Assembly: GCA_016719785.1 (NCBI GenBank) | Contig: JADJYJ010000013.1 | Coordinates: 1 to 56,754, forward strand | Direction of reading: 5' to 3' | Source of the DNA: Candidatus Amarolinea dominans | GTDB taxonomy: Bacteria; Chloroflexota; Anaerolineae; SSC4; Amarolineaceae | DNA: 56,754 bases | Shown: positions 9,951-19,435 of the stretch, in pieces | Numbering within the stretch: the stretch's first letter is position 1 | Layout: each line of letters opens with the position of its first letter | The notes under the pieces: generated by a model | What the model was told of the DNA's origin: nothing | Seen by the model: the letters and a program-made list of their open reading frames with translations, nothing else | Databases searched by the model: none | Translations under genes and position numbers: made by a program

Positions 9951-10094
9951 GCCACGAATTGCACGAATCGAAACGAAAAGCCCCTGGAATTCGTGCAAAT
10001 TGGTGAAATTCGTGGCAGAAAAAGCTGGGCGGATTCTTGCCACGAATGACACGAATCGAAACGAAAAGACCCTGGAATTCGTGTCATTCGTGGC
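9951..10094. repeat. Two palindromic CCACGAAT-type repeat units
   Basis: Unit 1 (9951-10016) and unit 2 (10039-10094) each begin with GCCACGAAT and end with ATTCGTGGC, with internal CACGAAT/ATTCGTG arms, so each folds into a long hairpin. Both share the loop text CGAAACGAAAAG. Related units occur at 39016-39139. They look like dispersed REP/MITE-like palindromes and lie between the lipoprotein remnant and an RHS fragment. Confidence 0.8.
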
Positions 10095-10104
10095 TGATTC
10101 TGCC

Positions 10105-10345
10105 CTGCAACGGCCACATGACCGGGCGCACGGTGGGCGGCGTGGCCTACACCCTGGTCTATGACGCCGAGAACCGCTTGCAGCAGGTGAAGCAGGGAAG
10201 TACGGTGCTGGTCAGCTACACCTATGACGAGGACGGCAACCGGGTCAAGGCGGTGATGGGGAGCAGGACGACGGTGTACGTAGGGGCCATCTACGAGAAA
10301 ATGGCGGGCGGCAGCAGCGCGACGACGACGGCGGCTAGCGCCAAT
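10105..10345 (+). pseudogene. RHS/YD-repeat fragment
   Basis: About 80 codons of typical RHS text are open here: GHMTGRTVGGVAYTLVYDAE, NRLQQVKQGS, then SYTYDEDGNRVKAVMGS and TTVYVGAIYEKM. The fragment has no start of its own, and the frame then passes into sequence antisense to the minus-strand gene at 10361-11056. It is a cut-off piece of an RHS shell that matches the segment just before the RHS core, so it may be the missing upstream part of an RHS gene that has been rearranged. Confidence 0.75.
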
Positions 10346-10360
10346 TCCGTCTTGTCCGCG

Positions 10361-11056
10361 TCAGGCCGACCCGGTGAAGGTCTGCGAGCGCGCGTGCGCG
10401 GCGTCGGCGCGGAGATGCCATTCCCGCGGCTGGAAGTTGGACTCGATCAGCCAGCGCATGGCGTCGCTGGAGGGCGCCGGCGCGAATGTGTCGGCGGCGG
10501 GCAGGAACGGATAGATGTCCGTTTGCCCGCCCAGCCGGGCGTAGAAACGGCGGTTTGCGCCATTCTTCTGCCTGGCGCCCTGCGGAAGAAAGATCGTCCC
10601 CTCCCACACCTCCTGGCCGCGGCGCTGAACCGGTCTGGCGCCAACCATGCTGGCCCTGAGCAGGATAGATGATCCAACGCCCAGGGCCAGCGAGGCCGGC
10701 GGCTGCGGTTCTAACTGCACCAGGCCGAAATCGTACGGCGTATCGAAGAAATTCCTTTCGGCCCACGCCAGCGGCCGCGATGAGTTGGTCGCGGCTACCA
10801 GGTAGGATGCATCCTGCCCGCGGCCATCCTCCTGACGGCTGACCACCACGGAGACGGTGAATTCCTGGAAGCGGATGCCCAGCCAGCGCAGGTCCGTGGC
10901 GGCCAGCAGCAGCAGCGCCTGCCCCTTGTCATCGTACGGCGCCAGCCCACGTGGTTTCAGCCGCGCCTGCCAAAACGACAGGTCGGCCGCGCCGAATAGA
11001 TTGACTTCTTTGACGTTGTTGATCTTGGTGATGTAGGGGACGGCTGCGTCTGCCAT
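10361..11056 (-). CDS. Hypothetical protein, acetoacetate-decarboxylase-like character
   Basis: The product has 231 residues and no signal peptide. The start at 11056 has AGGAG eight bases upstream. The N-terminal half (SFWQARLKPRGLAPYDDKG, then RFQEFTVSVVVSRQEDG, then the aromatic-rich WAERNFFDTPYDFG) resembles the acetoacetate decarboxylase fold, in which a compact beta barrel binds small acids. I cannot see the catalytic Lys of true decarboxylases with certainty, so this is only a suggestion. The C-terminal half has HLRADAAHARSQTF at its end. The gene follows the giant secreted protein by 45 bases on the same strand, so they may be co-transcribed. An RHS fragment abuts its 3' end on the other strand. 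Confidence 0.55.
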   Translation of the reverse strand: MADAAVPYITKINNVKEVNLFGAADLSFWQARLKPRGLAPYDDKGQALLLLAATDLRWLGIRFQEFTVSVVVSRQEDGRGQDASYLVAATNSSRPLAWAERNFFDTPYDFGLVQLEPQPPASLALGVGSSILLRASMVGARPVQRRGQEVWEGTIFLPQGARQKNGANRRFYARLGGQTDIYPFLPAADTFAPAPSSDAMRWLIESNFQPREWHLRADAAHARSQTFTGSA

Positions 11057-11101
11057 GTCGAAACTCCTGGTACATTGGTTGTAGCACCCTCACTCGATCC
11101 C

Positions 11102-14100
11102 TCACGGCCGGTAGGTCACGACCAGGCGCGGTGGATTGGGCGGTGCGGTGCTTTCGCGGCTGGCAAAACCGCGCCAGCCGATGGTGATCTCGTTCTTGCT
11201 CATCAGTGCCAGGCCGTTGTTGACCGCGCCATCCACCCAGGTCTGCACCAGGCTGGTCACATTCCACGTGTAATAGGCCGGTGCGATGCCGACGCCCAGC
11301 ACGTTGTTCGCGCCCGTGTAGCCGGGCTGCGTGTTCCAGGTGACGGTCATCTCCTGCCAGGCGCCGTCGCTGCGCTTCAGTTCGATGTCGAGCAGCGCCG
11401 GGCTGGCGCTGCTCGACACCAGGTAGGCCATGAATGAGGCGCTCTGCACGGTTGCACCGCTCGGAATGCCGCCGAGGTTGAAGCGGTAGAGCGCGCGGCC
11501 CGTGGCGCTGGCGCTCTGGCTGCCCACGTAGTGAATCGTGGCCGCGCCGTAGTTGCTGGTCGGCGCAGTCGAAAAGACGTAAGTGTCGGCCACAGGCGTC
11601 AGAATCACCGTCACCGGCGTGGCAGTCGGCGTCGGCGTGCGCGTGGGCGTTGGGGTGCGCGTAGGCGTAAACGTCGGCGTGCGCGTGGGGGTGTAGGTTG
11701 GTGTGAACGTGTAGGTTGGCGTGCGCGTCGGCGTGTGCGTGAAGGTCGCCGTCGGCGTGGCCGTCGGCGTATGCGTGAAGGTTGGCGTGCGCGTCGGCGT
11801 ATGCGTCAAGGTGGCCGTCGGCGTAAAGGTGAAGGTCGGCGTGCGCGTCGGCGTAAACGTGAAGGTGGGCGTCGGTGTGAATGTCGGCGTGTGCGTGAGG
11901 GTAGACGTTGGCGTATTCGTCGCTGAGAACGTGGCCGTCAGGGTCGGCGTGCGCGTCGGCGTTGAGGTGGCGGTTGGCGTGCGCGTCGGCGTTGACGTAA
12001 ACGATGGCGTGGCCGTCGGGCTTGGCGTCGGCGTGGGCGTTGGGCCGGATGGACATTCCTGCAGCCAGCGCTGAGCGCCGGCCGTGATATCGAGCACATC
12101 CACGTCGCCGTCGCGGTCCAGGTCGCGATGATAATCGAAGTCGGGCTGGCTGAGATCCAGGCCGAAGCTGGCCGCCACCCGCTGCACGTCCACGATGCTG
12201 ACCCGGCAATCGCCGTCCAGGTCGAAAAAGGCGGCGCTGTGAGTCACCGTGACGACCACGGGCGCCACCACGCTGCCCGCCAGGGAGGCGCTGGTAAAGG
12301 TCACATGCCCGCTGTGAACGCCATCCTCCAGCTCATAGGCCTGCACCAGGATGGTAACGCCGGACACGGTGACGCCGGTGACGACCGTGGAGGCCAGCCA
12401 GTCCACATCGGCCGCCACGGTAAAGGTGGCCGGCCGGCGGCTGACTACCTGCAGCGCCTGCTGCGGCAGCGGGGTGTCCAGGGCAAGGTCGGCCGTGAAG
12501 CTGAGGCTGGGCGGGTAGACCGCCAACTGGTCGGGCGGCAGGGGTGGGTCGTTGGTGGCCGGGTCGGTGCCAGCCAGCAGCTCGTCGCCGTCGGAGCGGC
12601 CATCGCCATCGCTGTCAGGGTCGCCAGGGTCGGTGTGGCGCCTGATCTCCACCAGTCGGGAAAGGCCATCGCCATCGGCGTCGCTGAATAACTCCTGCGC
12701 GTTCAGCGGGCTGAGGCCCATCCCAGATTCCTCGGCGTCCGGGAGGGTGTCGAGGTCGTAGTCTCCCTGCACGGTCACGCTGATCGCGATGGGTTCGGTC
12801 AGCCCTACGCTGTTTTGCGCCTGCAGGACCAGGGTATGGGCGCCCACGCTGAGGATCACCGCGAAATCTGCACCGCTGCCCAGCTCGCCGTCCCGGCTGC
12901 TCCACCAGGTCAGATTGGCGCCGGCCACGCGGCGATCCTGGTTGTCATAGGCGCCGCCGCGAAGGTCAATCCGCCGTCCTTCCAGGAAACTGTCGCCCGC
13001 CTGGGGAAAGCCGATGTAGGGCAGGGGCGGCTGACCGGCCACCGTGAACGCGGGCGAAACCGCGCTGCCCTCATCGAAGCCATCGCTGGCCGTGACCCGG
13101 AAGCGGGCATTGCCGCTGCCGGCCAGGCGGGCGACCGGTACCTGCACCGTACCGCTGGCGCTACTGAAGGCCAGGGGCAGCCAGGAAGCGCCGCCATCGG
13201 CCGAATAGTCAATCGCAATCACCAGCGGGTCGGCGTCGGCGTCGCTGGCGATCCAGGTAACGGGGATGTTGCCGCTGCTGTAGGAGCCGCCGGCCGGGCT
13301 GCTGATGCTCACCGTGGGCGCGGCGCCGCCGGCTGTGAAGCTGTCGAGCAGGGTGTCGTCGTGGCGCAGTTCCAGACGGGCCACGCCGGTCTGGCGCAGG
13401 ATGGTGGCGGCAAAGAAACCGCTGTCGTTGAGGCCGGTCTCCGGGGTGCGAAAGGCCGGAAAGACGCCGTTGCGGGCCAGTTCAGCGCCGCCGCCATCGA
13501 GCTGCACCAGCCAGTAATTACTGACAAAGTCCACGCTGAGCGGCGCGTCCTCCCCCAGGGTTTCGACGCGGCGCAAGACGCCAGCTTCCACCGTCCGGCT
13601 GACCAGGCCGGAGACGTAGAGCCGCGGGCCTGGCACAGGGGATGTCACCGGGATGCTTGCCGGCCCGGTTGGCGCGGCGCGGCCAGCGCTGTCATTCGCT
13701 CCCGCCAGGCGCAGCCCGCCGAACGGCCGCAGGTCCTCGAAGCCGAGCCGCGTCGAGATCATGCCATATTCAGCCCGAACTGCCTGCTCGTCCACCGGCT
13801 CGAAGAAGACGTTATCGTCGTCCCGGCCGCAGGCATAGCTCATCAGGGCCTTGCCGCGGCGGGTGTCTTCGTCGGCCGGGTCGCCGTCGTCTTCTACAAT
13901 CCATTGCGCGCGCATCTGCCGGCCGGACATCGGGTTAACCACCGGTTCCTCCACCCCCGGTTGGAGATAGATCGTCTTGGACACGTCGTAGCTGGCGCCG
14001 CCATCGTTGCATTCTCCGTTGTCCAATTCGTCGTTGACCGAATGACTGAGGTTGTCGGTGTAGGAGCCGTTGGCCGCGGTGGGGCCAACCAGCCCCATGA

Positions 14101-17100
14101 TATGGCCGATCTCATGCCCCAGGCGCCGGCTGTACTCGGTGTTGTCGGCGCCATCCGTGACGCTGCCCACAGCCCAGCCGACATAGAGCGGCACTTCGAC
14201 CTCGCAACTGCCAAAATCGGCCAGACCCAGGGTAGCCACGGTCAGCGCGGCGTCGGTCAACTCGCAGAAGGCATCCAGTCCGTCCAGGAAGATGATGTTG
14301 ATCAGGTCGCTGACATCGGCCCACAGTCCGTAGCCGTTCTTGTCGCCGGTTTTCAGCCGCTCATCCACGATGCCGAAGGCGATGATCGCGTCAGGATCAT
14401 GAAGATCGTTCCAGCGGCGGCGAATGGGATCCATGTCATGGGCGGCTTCGAGCAGCTCGCCCCAGGACCCCAGGGTCAGCGACACGGCGCTCGTCAGGCT
14501 GACATCGGCCCACTCGAACTCCAGCCGGCCGGTCGGCATGTAGCGCTGGCGTAGCTCCTCCAGCCCGTTGCTGACGTTGACCCGCAGATGGAATTCGTCT
14601 GTCGCCCCGGCCTGATCCCACATGATCGGCACCAGCAGCACGCGCAGGGGCAGGTTGCGGCGGAACTCGGCCGTCGTGTCGAACGCGGCGACGGTGAAGC
14701 CGCGGCGGCGCAGCACGGCATGAACCTGTACGGTCGTGCCCTCGTCGCTGACGAAGTCGTTGAGCAGCGGCGTCAGCGACACTTCGACGCTCTGCGCGAT
14801 GTCACGCAGGGCCTGCGGCGGCAGCGGCTCCGGGTTGTAAGGAATCACATGCAGCGCGTCCTGGGTCTCGCTGTAGCTCTGGCCGCTGCCCGGCTCGGTC
14901 AGGCTGATCTCGATGCTGTCCACCTCCAGCACATCATCGTCGTTCGGCCACAGGGCGTGCGTCAGATAGAACTGGATCATCGTCGGCCGGTCCGCCACCA
15001 GGTCGTAGGCGCTCAGGCCCTGGTTGAGAACGATGGCGTCCGCGTGCAGCTCCACCACGCGCAAGAAGTCGGCGCTGGTGGTGCTGTAGGTGGGGCCGCC
15101 CGGGCAGGCGTTACGCACATGCACCGGGCCGGACTCGTCGCCGGGCTGCACGATCATCTGCAGATGGCGAGGGCCGATGTAGGTCGGGCTGCGATAGGGG
15201 CCATCGCCCACGGCCACCATCGCGCCAGGATCGAAGTTCGAGCCAGTGATGTCCACGAACAAGCCCACGTTGCCCCCTTCCGGGCTGACGGTCAGGATAC
15301 TCGGCTCCGCGCAGAAGGCCGGCCGGCCCACGCCGGTGAGGGTGGCGCGACGCCGGCCCACGCTGACGGAGACATCGCCGTTGACGTTGTCGCGATTCAG
15401 GCGCACCTCGATCTCGGTCTCGCTGATGCTCTCGATCTCCACAACCGCGCCGCCGATAACCACCGTGACATCGGCCGGGTTGGAACCGAAACCGGTGCCG
15501 CTGATGGTGATGTGATCGGGCGAATGGCCGTGGTCCGGCGAAATGCTGTTGATGGCAGGGATGACATCGGCCAGGGGCGGCAGGAACGCGCCGCGCACGC
15601 TGACCCCGTTGGCCGGCGCGTGGCCGAACCAGACCCGGTCCGCGCCGTCGGCCGCCACGTCGCTGATGGTGCTGCTGCGCAGGCCGGAGTTGGTCCACCA
15701 GTAGCCCTGCCAGCCGTTGACCGTGCGCACCGCGGCGCCGGCCCACAAACGACCGAGTTCATCCACCGCCAGGGGCAGGCTGTAGGCCGCAATGGGCGGG
15801 GTTTCGTTGGCAAATCCGTTGCCGTCGAAGAGGCTGAGGCCGTTCGCGGTGCTGATGGCAATGTCGCCATCGCCGGTCTGCGCCAGGTCGCGAATCTGAT
15901 TGGAGGGCAGGCCGGAGGCCGTGGTGAACACGATCAAGGTGTTGCCCTGCAAACGGGCCAACCCCTGGTTGGTGCCCACCCACAACCGCTGCTCACGGTC
16001 GGCCAGCAGGGCGCGCACGGTCGTGGCCGGCAGGCCGGAATTGCCCGCGTCGAAGGTAGTCACGAAGCGCTCCCGGTCGAAGAGGGTCAGGCCGCCCGCG
16101 CCGCCGATCCAGATGCGGCCGTTCATGTCCTGGGCCAGGGCCTCGATGGGGCCGGCGGGCGGCGTTCCCTCGGCCCAGGCCAGCAGGTCCCAGCCGCCGG
16201 CCGTGTAGAGGCGCACATCGGTCGCGGTGCCCACCCAGATGCGGCCGCGGCTGTCGCCCAGGACGCTCAGCGCCTGCACGTTGTTGCGGTTGTCCCAGGT
16301 CTGGCCGTCGGCTTGCAGCACATGCAGGCTGGAAGCGGTCGCCAGGAAAGCCCGGCCCCGCACTGTCCAGACGTGCGCGATGGCCTTGCTGTCCAGGCTG
16401 TTGCTCTCATCCAACTGCTGCCAGCGCTGGGCCACCGTCACCAGGCGACCGTTCTCTTTGCCGGCCCACACGCGCTCATCGGCCGCGCCGACCGCGCTGA
16501 CGCCGCTGTCCCAGACAGTTGCGGGGCCTGACGAGTCGGCCGTGCGGCTGCCCAGCGGCGCGGCCGTCCAGTTGTACTCTTCGGTGTACAGGGTGGCCTG
16601 ATTGGGCGGCGCGCCCACCGCCTGGTAGGCCACCAGGCCCCCGCTCTCGCCCGGCTGCGCTTCGACAGCCGTCCAGATGCGGCCGTCCGCGTCCACATCC
16701 ACGGCCGCGGCCGCCACGCCCAGCAGCGGTTCCAACAGGTTGCCTGCGCCGGGCGTCACCGCGCCGGGAATGCGGCAAACGCCCTGGCCGTCTACATCTG
16801 GCCGCGCGCCCAGCACGAAGTAGTTGGGCGAGACGACCCACCAATCGCTGTTCGGTCCCAGGGCCAGATCGTCCGGCTCGAACAGGTTGCACTGGCTGCC
16901 GCTGTAGTTGGTCTCGGTGTAGAACGGATCGAACTGCATACGCCGCAAGCCGCCGTCAGCGATCACCCACACATCCTGCACAGGCTCGGCGCGCAGGGCG
17001 ATGGCGTCGAGGCGGCTGCCCACGAAGTTGGTATGCCATTGATAGCCGGGAAAGGGCCAGAGGATGCGGTCGCGCCAGCGCAGCCCCTGGCCGTCCGTGC

Positions 17101-19138
17101 CGAAGAAGGGAATACTGTCAGCGCTGGTCGCGCCGGGCTGCACATCCACGGCCAGCACACGGTTGGCGCCGAGCACCCCGGCATCGAAGGTGGTCACCGC
17201 GCCGGCGCTGGTGATTTGCTTGCCGCCCGCGTCATCGGTCGCCAGCCAGGTCTCGTCGTTGACCGCGTCGTAGCGCACATCGTTGATGATGCCGCTGGCG
17301 CTGCCCAAGTCGGCCGGGGTGTAACGGGTGCGGCCGCTGTTGGCGTTGTAGCGATAGGCGCCGCTGCCATACGTAGCCACCACCACCCGCGTCTCATCGC
17401 CCGCGATGGCGTTGACCGCATCGCCCACTGTCATGGGGAAATCCCAGCGGCCCAGGGGAATGGCCGGCCCGTCGCCCAACGGCGCCCGCCAGATGCTGGC
17501 CCTGTTCCCGCTCGTCCAACCGCCCATCAGCAGCGCGTGGCGGTTGCGGCTGCTGTAGATGACGCTGGCGTAGAGGCGCTCTTCCGGCAGCGGAATGAGC
17601 GTCGGCCAAAGTTGGGCAGTCGCCGGGTCGAAGACCAGCACGCGGTCCACATCAACCCCGCCCAGCAGGTAGATCAGCCGGCTGGCCGGGTCTTCCACCG
17701 CGGCGAAGGCGTAGGTCTCGACCGGCAGGGCGACGCCGGCCACCAGGCTAACCGAGCCGCCCAGACCGTCGTCATCCAGCGCCAGCTCGTAAATCGTGCT
17801 GGTGGGGTCGAGACTGCCGTCGAGGCCGCCAAAGAGATAGATCTTGCCGGTAGCGCCGGCGTAGGCCGCGGCCAGGTTGTAGCGCGGCGCGGGCAGGGTC
17901 AGGCCGGGCAGGCTGCTGAGCGTTTCCGTTTCGGGGTCGAAGACGCTGATGCGGCTCTGCACGCTGCCGCCGTAGCCGCCGATGATGGTGATCAGGTGCA
18001 GGTCGGGATGATAGACCGCGGCCGCGCTGCGCACAGAAACGGGCAGCGTCGGGGCCAATGTGCGCACCGCGCCGGTGGCGCGGCTGACCGCGTAGATCGT
18101 GTTCTGATAGTTGACGCCCGCCTGCCCGCCAAAGACGTAGATGGTGTCGTTGTCCGGCGCATAGGCGGCCGCGGCGTAATTCAGGGCCAACGGCAGGTTG
18201 CCAACGGCGCTGGTCGCACCGGTGGCCGCGTCCACCGCCTCGATCTGATCGCTGACCGCGCCGCCGCGGCTGCCGCCCAACAGCCAGGCCTGATTGGTTC
18301 CGGGGATGTAGACAGTGGCCGCGCCGGAGCGCGTGGTCGGCAACGTGTTGAAGGACTCATCCAGGGGAACCAGGGCCGGCTGCGGCGGCGCGGCCGGGCC
18401 GCTCAGATCAGCCTGACCGCGCGGCGCGCCGTGGTGCTCGCCGATGCTGTCGTTGTAGTCATCGGCCAGATGCCAGACGGCCACCAGGCCCGGCCGCGGC
18501 TCGTCCAGGGCGATGTGCATGGTGCGACGAATCTCGTCCTGGCTGCGGGCCACCGTCCACAGCCGCACTTCGGCGATGTTGCCGGCGAAAAGAGAGAGAT
18601 CAGCCGAGGGGCCGGGGTCGGCGCCGATGGCGACCGGATAGGCGTTGACCGCGGGCGTCGGGCCAGCGTCGCCCGTGTACTCCAACTCGCCGTTCAGATA
18701 GTAGTGGCGCTGGTCGCCATGCTCCCAAACCACCGCAATGTGCGTCCAGACGTGGGCGGGGATGACCGTGCTGCCGTCCTGCCAATCGCCATTAGAATAG
18801 TAGCGAATGTGCTGATTGCAGATGCCCAGCCAGTACGAGTCAAGCAGGTCCTTGCTGATGACGGTATTGCAGGCGTCGAGGTTGAGGGGGTAGAGGCTCA
18901 CCCAAGCTTCGAGCGTGATGGCGTCGCTGTAGGGCACCAGGGCGGGGTCGTGTGGAATCTCAACGTAGTCATCGGTGAGTTGCAGAGGCGAATCGTTGAG
19001 CGCCAGGGAATGCTCGAAGGCGGCGGGGACCAGACGTGTCATGGCTGCTTCTCCCGTCAAACTGCCGAAGAGGAGGGCGCAGAGCAGCACAAAAATAACA
19101 ACCAGCGGTGGGGCACATTTGCAGCGCAGCGTACGCAT
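11102..19138 (-). CDS. Giant secreted multidomain protein with metzincin-like peptidase domain
   Basis: The protein is 2678 residues from the ATG at 19138, chosen because GAGGTG lies just upstream and a signal peptide follows (PPLVVIFVLLCALLFGSLTG). Approximate domain order: LamG-like 45-215; kelch repeats 270-515 (VFGG-type motifs); sensor-type propeller repeats 560-1180 (RIWVGT, LWVGTNQGLARL); two IPT/TIG domains 1200-1355; peptidase region with HEIGHIMGL at about 1675 and a likely Met-turn ALMSYAC downstream; Ig-like modules 1940-2120; thrombospondin type 3 Asp repeats 2126-2193; BACON-like 2203-2300; dockerin type I 2301-2360; Thr-Pro linker 2363-2510; DNRLRE (CBM96-like) domain 2510-2678. 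A third zinc ligand at the usual metzincin spacing (HExxHxxGxxH/D) is not visible, so activity is uncertain. It probably acts outside the cell on polymers or surfaces. Confidence 0.85.
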   Translation of the reverse strand: MRTLRCKCAPPLVVIFVLLCALLFGSLTGEAAMTRLVPAAFEHSLALNDSPLQLTDDYVEIPHDPALVPYSDAITLEAWVSLYPLNLDACNTVISKDLLDSYWLGICNQHIRYYSNGDWQDGSTVIPAHVWTHIAVVWEHGDQRHYYLNGELEYTGDAGPTPAVNAYPVAIGADPGPSADLSLFAGNIAEVRLWTVARSQDEIRRTMHIALDEPRPGLVAVWHLADDYNDSIGEHHGAPRGQADLSGPAAPPQPALVPLDESFNTLPTTRSGAATVYIPGTNQAWLLGGSRGGAVSDQIEAVDAATGATSAVGNLPLALNYAAAAYAPDNDTIYVFGGQAGVNYQNTIYAVSRATGAVRTLAPTLPVSVRSAAAVYHPDLHLITIIGGYGGSVQSRISVFDPETETLSSLPGLTLPAPRYNLAAAYAGATGKIYLFGGLDGSLDPTSTIYELALDDDGLGGSVSLVAGVALPVETYAFAAVEDPASRLIYLLGGVDVDRVLVFDPATAQLWPTLIPLPEERLYASVIYSSRNRHALLMGGWTSGNRASIWRAPLGDGPAIPLGRWDFPMTVGDAVNAIAGDETRVVVATYGSGAYRYNANSGRTRYTPADLGSASGIINDVRYDAVNDETWLATDDAGGKQITSAGAVTTFDAGVLGANRVLAVDVQPGATSADSIPFFGTDGQGLRWRDRILWPFPGYQWHTNFVGSRLDAIALRAEPVQDVWVIADGGLRRMQFDPFYTETNYSGSQCNLFEPDDLALGPNSDWWVVSPNYFVLGARPDVDGQGVCRIPGAVTPGAGNLLEPLLGVAAAAVDVDADGRIWTAVEAQPGESGGLVAYQAVGAPPNQATLYTEEYNWTAAPLGSRTADSSGPATVWDSGVSAVGAADERVWAGKENGRLVTVAQRWQQLDESNSLDSKAIAHVWTVRGRAFLATASSLHVLQADGQTWDNRNNVQALSVLGDSRGRIWVGTATDVRLYTAGGWDLLAWAEGTPPAGPIEALAQDMNGRIWIGGAGGLTLFDRERFVTTFDAGNSGLPATTVRALLADREQRLWVGTNQGLARLQGNTLIVFTTASGLPSNQIRDLAQTGDGDIAISTANGLSLFDGNGFANETPPIAAYSLPLAVDELGRLWAGAAVRTVNGWQGYWWTNSGLRSSTISDVAADGADRVWFGHAPANGVSVRGAFLPPLADVIPAINSISPDHGHSPDHITISGTGFGSNPADVTVVIGGAVVEIESISETEIEVRLNRDNVNGDVSVSVGRRRATLTGVGRPAFCAEPSILTVSPEGGNVGLFVDITGSNFDPGAMVAVGDGPYRSPTYIGPRHLQMIVQPGDESGPVHVRNACPGGPTYSTTSADFLRVVELHADAIVLNQGLSAYDLVADRPTMIQFYLTHALWPNDDDVLEVDSIEISLTEPGSGQSYSETQDALHVIPYNPEPLPPQALRDIAQSVEVSLTPLLNDFVSDEGTTVQVHAVLRRRGFTVAAFDTTAEFRRNLPLRVLLVPIMWDQAGATDEFHLRVNVSNGLEELRQRYMPTGRLEFEWADVSLTSAVSLTLGSWGELLEAAHDMDPIRRRWNDLHDPDAIIAFGIVDERLKTGDKNGYGLWADVSDLINIIFLDGLDAFCELTDAALTVATLGLADFGSCEVEVPLYVGWAVGSVTDGADNTEYSRRLGHEIGHIMGLVGPTAANGSYTDNLSHSVNDELDNGECNDGGASYDVSKTIYLQPGVEEPVVNPMSGRQMRAQWIVEDDGDPADEDTRRGKALMSYACGRDDDNVFFEPVDEQAVRAEYGMISTRLGFEDLRPFGGLRLAGANDSAGRAAPTGPASIPVTSPVPGPRLYVSGLVSRTVEAGVLRRVETLGEDAPLSVDFVSNYWLVQLDGGGAELARNGVFPAFRTPETGLNDSGFFAATILRQTGVARLELRHDDTLLDSFTAGGAAPTVSISSPAGGSYSSGNIPVTWIASDADADPLVIAIDYSADGGASWLPLAFSSASGTVQVPVARLAGSGNARFRVTASDGFDEGSAVSPAFTVAGQPPLPYIGFPQAGDSFLEGRRIDLRGGAYDNQDRRVAGANLTWWSSRDGELGSGADFAVILSVGAHTLVLQAQNSVGLTEPIAISVTVQGDYDLDTLPDAEESGMGLSPLNAQELFSDADGDGLSRLVEIRRHTDPGDPDSDGDGRSDGDELLAGTDPATNDPPLPPDQLAVYPPSLSFTADLALDTPLPQQALQVVSRRPATFTVAADVDWLASTVVTGVTVSGVTILVQAYELEDGVHSGHVTFTSASLAGSVVAPVVVTVTHSAAFFDLDGDCRVSIVDVQRVAASFGLDLSQPDFDYHRDLDRDGDVDVLDITAGAQRWLQECPSGPTPTPTPSPTATPSFTSTPTRTPTATSTPTRTPTLTATFSATNTPTSTLTHTPTFTPTPTFTFTPTRTPTFTFTPTATLTHTPTRTPTFTHTPTATPTATFTHTPTRTPTYTFTPTYTPTRTPTFTPTRTPTPTRTPTPTATPVTVILTPVADTYVFSTAPTSNYGAATIHYVGSQSASATGRALYRFNLGGIPSGATVQSASFMAYLVSSSASPALLDIELKRSDGAWQEMTVTWNTQPGYTGANNVLGVGIAPAYYTWNVTSLVQTWVDGAVNNGLALMSKNEITIGWRGFASRESTAPPNPPRLVVTYRP
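11605..12050 (-). repeat. Thr-Pro repeat linker in the giant secreted protein
   Basis: About 450 bases encode a run of TPT, TRTPT, FTHTPT and TATPT repeats. On the plus strand the repeat reads as short GTCGGCGTG/GTGCGCGTC units. It separates the dockerin from the C-terminal DNRLRE domain and is likely an extended, perhaps glycosylated, linker. Such DNA can recombine and change length. The long frames seen on the opposite strand are a by-product of it. Confidence 0.9.
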
Positions 19139-19347
19139 GGCAACACCTCGCACGTGGGGTATCTGGTTCTCGTCAGTGGGCACCATCAACCATACATCAG
19201 GATCGCGCAAAAGTCAAGACCAAATACGCGCAATTTCCTGACCCAAAAAACAGCCCTGTACCGCAATCCTCCGGGTTGCAGCCCCAAACCCATGCAAGCG
19301 CCCACAACACAAACGAGTAACAAATTATAAAAAACGGGATCAAAGTA

Positions 19348-19376
19348 TTGACTTTTATAACAAAAAGTTCTATAAT
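19348..19376 (+). promoter_or_regulatory. Consensus sigma-70-type promoter for the PocR regulator
   Basis: TTGACT (19348-19353) and TATAAT (19371-19376) are separated by exactly 17 bases in a locally AT-rich stretch. The ATG of the regulator at 19436 lies 60 bases beyond the -10 box. The minus-strand giant gene starts at 19138, so this intergenic region is divergent. The rest of 19139-19435 shows no further gene. Confidence 0.75.
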
Positions 19377-19435
19377 GCTCTCGTAGACTCCCGATGAGCA
19401 TTCCCCCTTCTGGGCGAAAGGCGAGCGAGACAATC

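Noticed and set aside
10929..12209. Minus-strand frame of 426 codons rich in His, Ala and Asp repeats
   Set aside because: It is an alternative reading of the Thr-Pro linker repeat in the same strand; the true frame has domains on both sides.
12815..19330. Long plus-strand frames of 579, 647 and 765 codons
   Set aside because: They lie wholly antisense to the giant secreted protein, have Arg/His/Gly-rich non-protein composition and no ribosome sites. They are shadows of a GC-rich gene.
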